From an uncultured Peptostreptococcaceae bacterium (GTDB taxonomy: Bacteria; Bacillota; Clostridia; Peptostreptococcales; Anaerovoracaceae), in contig CAJUQR010000006.1 in the NCBI GenBank assembly GCA_910588185.1, positions 48,505 through 112,504 of the forward strand: DNA of 64,000 nt, given 5' to 3'. Both the position numbers and the translations under genes were made by a program. Below, piece by piece: positions 27,093 to 34,704 of the stretch. Below the pieces are notes generated by a model. The model made no database searches and was not told where the DNA came from. It was given only the letters and a program-made list of their open reading frames with translations. The stretch's first letter is position 1, and the number at the start of each line of letters is the position of its first letter.

Positions 27093-28605
27093 GATAAACG
27101 CCCCCTTCCTCTGTTATGGCCTCTGCTGCCATCTGCGCCATATCATAAAGATGTGGTCCTGCATTAGGTACAAAGCCAAGAATTATGGCTATTACAGCAG
27201 TAAGCGCCAAAGGCACAACCATTGCAGTCACTGCATATTTGGAAACATGATGACCATTCTCGGAAACAACCGAAGTTTCTTTTCCAAAGAAAATCCTTAC
27301 TACAGGCATCAGATAGCTGAGAGCTAGAATTGCCGCTGCTACTAAAACTACCATAGCAAATGGTTTGCTGACCATAAGTGCGCCTTCCAATATATTAAAC
27401 TTACTAACAAATCCTGCCATAAGCGGAAGTCCTGCAATTCCAAGAGAAGCCGCAGTAAAGCACACACTTGTCACCGGCATTTTCTTTACAAGACCTCCCA
27501 TAGTGCTGATTTCCGACAAACCTGTATTCACAAATATTGCCCCTGCGCTCATAAACAATGTTATCTTAAGGAAAGCATGCGCAACTATATGAAAAAGCGC
27601 TCCTGTTATGCTATATGGTGAAAGTAAGCTTATGCCAAGAACTATATAAGAAAGCTGTCCAACCGTAGAAAATGCCAGCCTTGCCTTAAGATTATCCTGC
27701 CTCATTGCAACCAATGAAGACAATAATATGGTTATAACTGCAAACCAGCTTAAGACAGGCGCTCCGCCGCACCATGAAGCGCTTTCAGGGCCGAACACAT
27801 AGCATATAACTCTTAGCACACAGAAAGCCCCTGCCTTTACTACAGCAACAGCATGAAGCAGCGCGCTTACCGGTGTAGGCGCTACCATAGCAGATGGGAG
27901 CCATCCATGGAGAGGCATAACTCCGGCTTTTACGGCTCCTCCGACTATCATCATAAAGAATAATAGGCACATAACTCCTGCTTCCATTGAGCCCGGCTCT
28001 ATAAATCCTCCGGCAACAAAATCAAGAGTTCCGTATTTTACATATACCCACACTATGGCCGCAAAGAAAAGCTGTCCGCTTATCAGCGTATATGCCAGAT
28101 ATTTTCTTCCCGAAGCTTTTGCTTTATCATCTCTGTAATGTGCTACCAAAGGATATGTAGCAAGGGTAAGCATTTCATAGAATATAAAGAAAGTTATCAA
28201 ATTTGCAGCGAGAGCTATACCTGCCGCAGATGCGAGACATGCTGCAAAAGCTGCAAAATAACCTGTTTGATTTTTTTCGTGATGACCTCTCACATACCCT
28301 ATAGAATATATTGACGTCAATATCCAAAGGAATGAAGCTATGCACGCAAACACCATTCCTGCTCCATCAGTCTTAAGCGTAAGATCTATTCCATCTACTA
28401 TGGTCCACATTTTGGAAACATATATGTTCCCCTCAAGGACTCCGGGTATCATGGAAAATATCAATCCGGTCATTATCACTGCCGCAGTCAGCGTTATAGC
28501 TTCTCTCAAATTAGCCTTGATACGATTTCCGAAAAACAATATCAAAACTGCTGCCAGCAGCGCTGCTCCCACAGCCAATGCCGGTCTAATGCTCGATATC
28601 ATCAT
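27082..28605 (-). CDS. MrpD-type antiporter subunit 2
   Basis: 507-residue Proton_antipo_M membrane protein. The key charged residues are intact: TM5 Glu in FFIFYEMLTLATYP, TM7 Lys in GAVKAGVMPLHGWLPSAM, TM8 Lys in HAVAVVKAGAFCVLRV and the HIVAHAFLKITLF histidine/lysine pair. ATG 28605 follows GGGAGGTGG and overlaps the preceding gene by 4 bp. It probably forms part of the ion-translocating membrane arm. Confidence 0.88.
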   Translation of the reverse strand: MMISSIRPALAVGAALLAAVLILFFGNRIKANLREAITLTAAVIMTGLIFSMIPGVLEGNIYVSKMWTIVDGIDLTLKTDGAGMVFACIASFLWILTSIYSIGYVRGHHEKNQTGYFAAFAACLASAAGIALAANLITFFIFYEMLTLATYPLVAHYRDDKAKASGRKYLAYTLISGQLFFAAIVWVYVKYGTLDFVAGGFIEPGSMEAGVMCLLFFMMIVGGAVKAGVMPLHGWLPSAMVAPTPVSALLHAVAVVKAGAFCVLRVICYVFGPESASWCGGAPVLSWFAVITILLSSLVAMRQDNLKARLAFSTVGQLSYIVLGISLLSPYSITGALFHIVAHAFLKITLFMSAGAIFVNTGLSEISTMGGLVKKMPVTSVCFTAASLGIAGLPLMAGFVSKFNILEGALMVSKPFAMVVLVAAAILALSYLMPVVRIFFGKETSVVSENGHHVSKYAVTAMVVPLALTAVIAIILGFVPNAGPHLYDMAQMAAEAITEEGGVYLAG

Positions 28606-30116
28606 GCCAGCACCACCTCCCTAATCGTAGGCTCAAGTACGTCTCCAACTATGTAAGAATTAAACAATCCCAGGAGAATAACTGCGCATACAACCACTAT
28701 CATAGGAACTATAAGCTGCCAAGGCAGTTCAAGTTTTCCTTTAGGCTGTACAGTATCTGTCCTTTCGCTGGCAGTCTTTTTATCCATAAACAATTTTTCC
28801 ATAACTCTGAAAAAGTAAATCGCACTGAGCAAACTGCTCAATATTAAGACAACAACAAATCCATACTGACCATTTTCAATGGCGCCGATAGCAAGATACC
28901 ATTTGCTGAAAAACCCCGCAAAAGGAGGAAGTCCTATCATGGACAGCGCACACACAGTCATGGTCATACCTGTCATAGGCATATCTCTGTAGACTTGTCC
29001 CAGCTCTGTGGTTTCATGAATTCCAAATTTATATTTAAGAGCACCGGAAGTATAGAAAAGTCCGGACTTCATAAAAGCGTGGCTGACAATATGCAAAACC
29101 GCACCTATAAGACCATAAAAATTACCTATGGCAAAACCCATAGCTATATATCCCACTTGTCCTATACTGGAATATGCAAGAATTTTATTATATGTAGTGT
29201 ATCTAAGAGCTTTAAGAGAGCCGAACAATACTCCAAACACAGCCATAACTCCCACCGCATCAAAGAATACTTCCATTACAGCGCTGGATTCGCTGAATAT
29301 ACAAAAGAAAAATCTGAGCATGGCATAAGCAGGAACTTTAATCATTATACCTGCAATCATTGGATCTGCTGCCGGGTGTGCATAAGAATGAGCTGCCGGC
29401 TGCCATCCATGCAAAGGAAACAGCGCCATCTTGATTCCGAAACCCACTATCAAACATCCCACAGAAAGTATTATAAGAGGGCTGTCCACAAGCTCAGGCA
29501 TCGCTGCTGCCAGATCGGCCATATTCAAAGTACCCGTCGCCGCATACAAAAATCCTACTCCGAGAAGATACATAGAAGCACCTATGGTTCCGGTCAAAAG
29601 ATACCTGAACGCCGCTATAGGTCCTTTTTCTTCTCCTATGGCTATGAGACCATACCCGGAGATTGCAGTTATTTCCATAAATACGTACAAGTTAAACGCA
29701 TCTCCCGTAGATGCCATTCCGAGAAGCCCAAGGGCCAAGAATGACAACATGGAATAATATCCCGCAGAACGAAAATTTCCTTCTTCTCTTTCTAATTTTT
29801 CAAATGGGCTGCTAAATAAAGAAGTTATCCAAGAAATTACAGCGACCAAAACCACTATGATTCCATTAAGTCCATCTATAACAAATTCTATCCCAAAGGG
29901 CGGCTTCCAGCCTCCGAGATAATAATGCAAAGCCTCACCTGTGCTTACTACCTGCCATAACTGTGTTACAGCACACACCACCGATAAAAACAAACCGGTC
30001 ATCACAACTTTTTTGCCAAATGATGGTTTAAAGTGACTTATAAGCGGACACAAAAGAGTTGCACACAATGGGAACAATATTACAAGTACGGGAAGATGTT
30101 CAAGCAGTTTAATCAT
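28602..30116 (-). CDS. mrpD: MrpD-type antiporter subunit 1
   Basis: 504-residue Proton_antipo_M subunit. It keeps TM5 Glu (YVFMEITAISGYGL), TM7 Lys (GFGIKMALFPLHGWQPAAH) and HIVSHAFMKSGLF. It overlaps mrpC by 4 bp (ATGA), the usual C-D coupling in Mrp operons. Confidence 0.88.
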   Translation of the reverse strand: MIKLLEHLPVLVILFPLCATLLCPLISHFKPSFGKKVVMTGLFLSVVCAVTQLWQVVSTGEALHYYLGGWKPPFGIEFVIDGLNGIIVVLVAVISWITSLFSSPFEKLEREEGNFRSAGYYSMLSFLALGLLGMASTGDAFNLYVFMEITAISGYGLIAIGEEKGPIAAFRYLLTGTIGASMYLLGVGFLYAATGTLNMADLAAAMPELVDSPLIILSVGCLIVGFGIKMALFPLHGWQPAAHSYAHPAADPMIAGIMIKVPAYAMLRFFFCIFSESSAVMEVFFDAVGVMAVFGVLFGSLKALRYTTYNKILAYSSIGQVGYIAMGFAIGNFYGLIGAVLHIVSHAFMKSGLFYTSGALKYKFGIHETTELGQVYRDMPMTGMTMTVCALSMIGLPPFAGFFSKWYLAIGAIENGQYGFVVVLILSSLLSAIYFFRVMEKLFMDKKTASERTDTVQPKGKLELPWQLIVPMIVVVCAVILLGLFNSYIVGDVLEPTIREVVLA

Positions 30117-30505
30117 TTAGACTTACCTCCCTTTCCTGTAATCTCCTTTTCCTCTATTGTTCCGTATATATCCTTTATGCGCATTAGCAAAGCAAGTCCT
30201 ACTCCTGTAATACCAAGACTGACAACAATAGCCGTCAGCATTAGAGCATGAGGCACAGGATTTATATATGCATCAGCAGAAAATATGTCACCAAGAGCTA
30301 CGGGGATAGTCGCTCCATTTTTTTGCCCGAATGTCAAAAAGAAAAATATAATAGCAACTTGCATCATATTCATACACATTATTTTTTTCATATAATTGCT
30401 GCATACAATCATTCCGTAAACACCTATGGCAAACAAAATCAATGCCAGCATATATATCCCTCTGTCGGCAAGGAAATATTCCAATTTTTCAATCAGATCA
30501 GTCAT
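30113..30505 (-). CDS. mrpC: Cation/proton antiporter subunit C (NuoK-like)
   Basis: About 130 residues, three membrane helices of the NuoK/MnhC family. MCMNMMQVAIIFFFLTFG and NPVPHALMLTAIVVSLGITG are the family signatures. ATG 30505 (MTDLIEKLEYF) follows AAAGGAC and overlaps the upstream mrpB by 8 bp; the longer frame to 30523 has no ribosome-binding site. Confidence 0.9.
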   Translation of the reverse strand: MTDLIEKLEYFLADRGIYMLALILFAIGVYGMIVCSNYMKKIMCMNMMQVAIIFFFLTFGQKNGATIPVALGDIFSADAYINPVPHALMLTAIVVSLGITGVGLALLMRIKDIYGTIEEKEITGKGGKSK

Positions 30506-31277
30506 CAAAATTAGTCCTTTCAAGTACTACTTCCAAAATAGTTATTATTACGCCTGCAACACATATCGTAACGCCTATTTCAATCATAAGAATTCCATCG
30601 GCATGGAGTTCGGCTATAGTTGAAGCTGCAAAAGGCAATTTTCCAAAGGCAAGAAAGTTGCCTCCGAAAATCATAGGCAAAACACCTGTAATCACATAAA
30701 AAAACGCACCTGCCGCAGCAGTTATTATCCCAAGCTCTTCCCTGGCTTTTTGTTTTCTCAAATCAAATTTTGGAATTATACGGTTAAGAAGATATGCACA
30801 TGCCAAAAGAGCTCCTGCCTGGAATCCGCCTCCAAGACTTATCTCACCATGAAAAAGCACGTATATCCCGTATATCAAAATAACAGGAACCACAATACGG
30901 AACGCCCCGTCCATAAGCGCACTGCCAAATGTAGAATGTCTATAATATTCAATCATCTCTTTATCAGATTTTTGAGCAATTTTTTCTTTAGATGAAAGTA
31001 TTGTAAGCACAGCGATACCTGACAAAAGCAATACGCATGTTTCAAATAAAGTGTCAAATCCTCTGTAATCTGCAAGCACAGCAGTAACTATGTTGTGCGC
31101 ATGGGTATCTTCATAAGCATGATTTATATAATAATCAGAAATATTACTATTGGCAGGCGTATCGAGAGCTCCTATGGTTGGCAAAAAACTTCCCACCTTT
31201 AATGCACCTATGCCCACCAAAACCACTACAATCAAAAGCCCAAGAGCCACTTTTCTTTTAGTCTTTTTTTCTTCCAT
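30498..31277 (-). CDS. mrpB: MrpB-type subunit with N-terminal MbhE-like extension
   Basis: 259 residues. The C-terminal MnhB domain (about 130-259) contains IYGIYVLFHGEISLGGGFQAG. The first 115 residues resemble the extra segment (MbhE-like) that in seven-subunit Mrp systems lies at the end of MrpA: DYRGFDTLFETCVLLLSGIAVL is visible. This split matches Mbh/Mbs-type operons rather than Bacillus mrp. It overlaps its upstream neighbour by 20 bp. Confidence 0.85.
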   Translation of the reverse strand: MEEKKTKRKVALGLLIVVVLVGIGALKVGSFLPTIGALDTPANSNISDYYINHAYEDTHAHNIVTAVLADYRGFDTLFETCVLLLSGIAVLTILSSKEKIAQKSDKEMIEYYRHSTFGSALMDGAFRIVVPVILIYGIYVLFHGEISLGGGFQAGALLACAYLLNRIIPKFDLRKQKAREELGIITAAAGAFFYVITGVLPMIFGGNFLAFGKLPFAASTIAELHADGILMIEIGVTICVAGVIITILEVVLERTNFDD

Positions 31278-31518
31278 TCTTGGCTCCTTTGCTTATAGAT
31301 TTAACAGCGATTATAAAATATACGGTGGAAATCGTACCTATTATCGCCTCTGTAAAAGCCACGTCTGCCGCTCCTACCACAATATACAAAAGTACAGCGG
31401 TGAAGCTAAACGCGCAGTAAATAATTATAGCTGAAAGCAAATTTTTGCCTAATATAATTCCCACTGCAATAGCTATAAGCGCCAAGAGCAGCACTCCCTC
31501 AAGCAGCAAAATAGGCAT
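31258..31518 (-). CDS. DUF4040/MbhD-like subunit
   Basis: About 86 residues, three helices. LLSAIIIYCAFSFTAVLLYI followed by GAADVAFTEAIIGTISTVYF is the MbhD/DUF4040 signature, equivalent to part of the MrpA C-terminus. ATG 31518 follows AAGGAGGTGG; the upstream start at 31560 lies inside mrpG. Confidence 0.85.
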   Translation of the reverse strand: MPILLLEGVLLLALIAIAVGIILGKNLLSAIIIYCAFSFTAVLLYIVVGAADVAFTEAIIGTISTVYFIIAVKSISKGAKNGRKKD

Positions 31519-31519
31519 T

Positions 31520-31822
31520 TTACTCCACCTCCTTATTCTTAATACTCTCCTTGTACGCAACTCTTGTAATTATGTGCGTACCTATAGGACTTGCGATAAA
31601 CACAGCCAAAAATACTGCAAATATCTTAAGTCCTGTAATAGAAGGTCCTTCATATATTAAAAATCCTACACTGCACAAAACTAGTCCTGCCGCTTCACAA
31701 ATTCCTGCGGCATGAAGTCTGGCATAAAAATCCTTTAATCTAAAAACACCTATAGCGGTTATAAGAAAGCATATAAAACCCAAAGACAGAAAAAGCACTG
31801 TCAAAATTTCTCTAACGTCCAT
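31520..31822 (-). CDS. mrpG: Cation/proton antiporter subunit G
   Basis: 100-residue three-helix MnhG/MrpG protein. GVFRLKDFYARLHAAGICEAAG is nearly invariant in the family. ATG 31822 follows AAGGAGG and overlaps mrpF by 11 bp. Confidence 0.93.
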   Translation of the reverse strand: MDVREILTVLFLSLGFICFLITAIGVFRLKDFYARLHAAGICEAAGLVLCSVGFLIYEGPSITGLKIFAVFLAVFIASPIGTHIITRVAYKESIKNKEVE

Positions 31823-32090
31823 CTTTGCCGCCTCCTTTGCTTCCAAGTATTTTAGCAACTATAACTGAACTTATAAATCCAAGCACCGCATAAGATATGG
31901 CTATATCTACATACATATCTCTTCTTCCATCTATAAAACCTATCAAAATAAGCATCAATATTACATTGGTACACATTACGAGAATTCCTATAAATCTGTT
32001 ATACACTCCTGCATTTCTGAACAGTCTGATAAGCATCAGCAAAGTCAATATTATAATTCCTACGAGATACCAAACAAAAAAAGTTTCCAA
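31812..32090 (-). CDS. mrpF: Cation/proton antiporter subunit F
   Basis: 92-residue three-helix MnhF/MrpF protein. RRDMYVDIAISYAVLGFISS is the conserved middle helix. It lies 5 bp after mrpE in the usual E-F-G order. Confidence 0.92.
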   Translation of the reverse strand: METFFVWYLVGIIILTLLMLIRLFRNAGVYNRFIGILVMCTNVILMLILIGFIDGRRDMYVDIAISYAVLGFISSVIVAKILGSKGGGKDGR

Positions 32091-32095
32091 TTGTC

Positions 32096-32671
32096 CTACA
32101 CCTCCTTAGGAATATCTCTGACCTCAGCCTCAGGCATAGGTCTAAACTGACACGTTTCACCAAACAAAGCCGCAACTCTCCTTGGCATATTCCCACTAAG
32201 CATATCATCTGCCGCCTTTTTATTTATTGCATGAACTTCAAATATGCCTCCCTCCATAACATCTATAGTTATGGTTCCGGGAGTCAATATAATGGAATTT
32301 GCCAAAACAATATCTGCCATAGGATTTTCATATGGCATCGAAAAATATATTATCCTAGGCTCATAGTCTACATGAAGTTTTAATATTTCACGAGCCACGT
32401 CTATGCTTGATTTAAAGATTTCCTTTAGCACCCATATGCAATAAGGAATCAGTTTAAAATAATTCATCTTAAATATGAAGAATTCTTTTCCTGTTTTTGC
32501 ATTTCTTATCATTAAGAATGGTAAACACACAAAAGAAATGACCAGCGAAGCGGCCAATCCTACAAGAATAAATTTCATTTCAAATTTTCCTGAAAGCAAT
32601 ATCCATATTGCAAATAATAGAACTGTCAAACCAAAGAAATGAGAGAGGTCCTGTCTCCGCCGTTTATGCAC
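32096..32671 (-). CDS. mrpE: Cation/proton antiporter subunit E
   Basis: About 191 residues with two N-terminal helices and the MnhE cytosolic domain, containing IVLANSIILTPGTITIDVM. I chose the GTG at 32671 (protein starting VHKRRRQDLS) because AGGAGG lies 9 bp upstream; the ATG frame to 32728 would start upstream of the promoter's transcript start. It is the first gene of the operon. Confidence 0.9.
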   Translation of the reverse strand: MHKRRRQDLSHFFGLTVLLFAIWILLSGKFEMKFILVGLAASLVISFVCLPFLMIRNAKTGKEFFIFKMNYFKLIPYCIWVLKEIFKSSIDVAREILKLHVDYEPRIIYFSMPYENPMADIVLANSIILTPGTITIDVMEGGIFEVHAINKKAADDMLSGNMPRRVAALFGETCQFRPMPEAEVRDIPKEV

Positions 32672-32713
32672 TGATGTTGTCCTCCTGTAAAAAATAAAAA
32701 CTTTCCTAGAATA

Positions 32714-32742
32714 ATTATACATAAGCATACATTTGGTGTCAA
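32714..32742 (-). promoter_or_regulatory. Consensus promoter of the Mrp-like operon
   Basis: TTGACA (32737-32742), exactly 17 bp, TATAAT (32714-32719) on the minus strand: a perfect sigma-A consensus, about 40 bp before mrpE. Confidence 0.9.
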
Positions 32743-33337
32743 GAAATTGCTAAGATTGTCGAAATGTGATTGTGCTGAATAAATCGTGTTTGTACGCCAA
32801 TGTAACAGCATTGTACATTTTGCTGAAATGATTGTTTTTTGGCAACAGTTTTAATAAAAAGTGTTGACATTTTAAGATGATTTTTATCAGATGTACAACA
32901 TTCGACATGATTCGATAATGTTTGACAAGAAAAATCTCAAAAATGTTGGCATTTTAATTGCCAAATGCGAAAAATGACAACAAAATGGCAAGTTTAGTAA
33001 AAGTAGAAAGGATTGTTATGTAGGTAAACCCCGATAAGTCCGTGATTTAGTAATGTTTAGCAGGGTCCGACCCCGAAAATCTTTGATTTTTCGTCAAGTT
33101 CGCAGGGTAAAAAAGTTGATGAAATTAGCTTTTCACCTTGATATACGACCAATATAGATCATATTTTACAAAATTATAGGAAATCTAACCCTGCAAAAGT
33201 CTTGATTTAGACATATTTTTCGGGGTCAGACCCTGGGCAATGCCAGAAAAAAGGTGAAATTTCGGGGTTTGGCATGATACTTTTATTGAAAACTTACAGC
33301 GCGGCTTACATGTAAATCACAAGTCAATCAAAGCAAC
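32743..33337. other. Gene-free stretch upstream of mrpE
   Basis: About 600 bp with no plausible gene. The left half (32750-33000) is very AT-rich with many TTGAC/ATGTTG words, including ATGTACAACATTC at 32892. The right half is repeat copy 2. Confidence 0.7.
33029..33267 (-). repeat. Palindromic repeat copy 2 (239 bp)
   Basis: Ends are AACCCCGA / TCGGGGTT. It contains GGTCCGACCCCGAAAATC and TTTTTCGGGGTCAGACCCTG as the internal inverted pair, and the CAGGGT / ACCCTG inner pair. Arm order is reversed relative to copies 3-5, and the core orientation matches copy 1. Confidence 0.9.
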
Positions 33338-33374
33338 AAAAAAGCGCATCTGAATTACACAATCCAGATGCGCA
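33338..33374 (-). terminator. Terminator of the glycosylation operon
   Basis: GCGCATCTG and CAGATGCGC form a 9-bp stem with TTTTTTG following on the minus strand, 13 bp beyond the gtrB stop. Confidence 0.9.
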
Positions 33375-33386
33375 TCAATATATCTG

Positions 33387-34313
33387 CTATCCCCTCTCTT
33401 TTACAATATAAATCGGTCTTTTCTTGTTCTCTAAATAGTCCTTTGACATATATGCTCCCAAAATATATATAAACAGCATCTGCATACTGCTAACCATTAA
33501 AACAACAAACATTATTATATCAAAATCTGTAACAGCATCAGCTGCCCATATACTCCGGACCAAATTGTAAATCATGAAAATCATACCTCCTATGAACAGA
33601 AGCACCCCTGCCAATCCTGCCGCTTTAAGAGGCATTGTAGAAAAAGACAATATTCCCTCAAAAGCATATGAAAATAAACTTTTAATACTCCATTTAGTTT
33701 TGCCTGCAGCTCTTTCAACGCTTTCGTATTCTATCCATTTTGTATCGAAACCTACAAAAGAAAACAATCCTTTCATATAACGATTATATTCTTTCATATC
33801 CAGTATGGCATTGACCACTTTGCGATTCATCATTCTAAAATCACCGTGTCCGTCTGACATCTCCATATGAGTCAGACTTTTGCTTATTTTATAAAATGCT
33901 CTGGAAAACAGGCCCCTAATCTTGCTGTCCCCTTCTCTTCCCATCCTAAGACCTCCGCAGCAATCAAATCCCTCTTCGTTTACTGCCTGATACATGTGAG
34001 GAAGCAATGCAGGCGGATGCTGCAAATCAGCATCCATGATTACGCAGTAATCGCCACTCGCTTCAAAGAGACCTGCATACATACCGGCTTCTTTACCAAA
34101 GTTTCTCGAAAAAACAATATATTTAACATGTTCATCTTCCCTTGCAAGATTTTTAATTATATTAAGCGTACTGTCGCTGCTGCCGTCATCAACAAAAACA
34201 AACTCATATTCTGCGCCTTTTATTCCTCTAAGGACTCTTGCCGTTTCTTCATAAAACATAGGCAGAGATTCCTCTTCATTGTAGCAAGGTACTATTACAC
34301 TTATTTTATTCAC
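33387..34313 (-). CDS. GT2 bactoprenol-type glycosyltransferase (GtrB/CsbB family)
   Basis: About 308 residues. The catalytic GT-A domain begins KISVIVPCYNEEESLP and has the DxD motif in IMDADLQHPP, ending with two membrane helices (about 230-250, 265-285). Such enzymes load a sugar onto undecaprenyl phosphate at the inner face of the membrane. I chose GTG 34313 because GGGAGGTG lies 7 bp upstream; it overlaps gtrA by 8 bp. Together with the GtrA flippase-like and YfhO proteins it forms a three-component glycosylation system. Confidence 0.88.
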   Translation of the reverse strand: MNKISVIVPCYNEEESLPMFYEETARVLRGIKGAEYEFVFVDDGSSDSTLNIIKNLAREDEHVKYIVFSRNFGKEAGMYAGLFEASGDYCVIMDADLQHPPALLPHMYQAVNEEGFDCCGGLRMGREGDSKIRGLFSRAFYKISKSLTHMEMSDGHGDFRMMNRKVVNAILDMKEYNRYMKGLFSFVGFDTKWIEYESVERAAGKTKWSIKSLFSYAFEGILSFSTMPLKAAGLAGVLLFIGGMIFMIYNLVRSIWAADAVTDFDIIMFVVLMVSSMQMLFIYILGAYMSKDYLENKKRPIYIVKERG

Positions 34314-34704
34314 GAGAAGCACCTCCCTCTTTAAAAATTCTGTATTTACAAGCAACATAATTGAGTACCACTGTTATTACACTGACCAAAACTTTAGAAA
34401 TCATGCTCCCAAATCCGGCAAAGTCCACCATAAGATAAAGCAAAATTGTTTCTACTACTAAAGTTGTCATCCTTAGAGAAAAGAATTGAAAAAATTCCTG
34501 CAATTTAGAGCCGTCTGAATGAAAGACTATCTGCCTGTTGGCAAAGAATGCAAAGATGACAGCGCCAAGCCATGCAATGCAGTTGGCTGCCAAATAGTCT
34601 ACTGATATAGTCTGTAACATGATATATATAATATAATTGATTGCTGTAGTCGCCCCTCCCGTCATAACATAACGTGCGATCTGTGATTCTTGCAGTATTT
34701 TCAT
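34306..34704 (-). CDS. GtrA family membrane protein
   Basis: 132 residues, four helices. RYVMTGGATTAINYIIYIML is the GtrA/DPMS signature, and AFFANRQIVFHSDGS and NYVACKYRIF are also typical. These proteins are thought to flip the lipid-linked sugar. ATG 34704 overlaps the yfhO-like stop as ATGA. Confidence 0.88.
   Translation of the reverse strand: MKILQESQIARYVMTGGATTAINYIIYIMLQTISVDYLAANCIAWLGAVIFAFFANRQIVFHSDGSKLQEFFQFFSLRMTTLVVETILLYLMVDFAGFGSMISKVLVSVITVVLNYVACKYRIFKEGGASRE

Noticed and set aside
33029..33267. CRISPR or tandem repeat array
   Set aside because: The repeated blocks are nested inverted motifs in single elements, not direct repeats with spacers.
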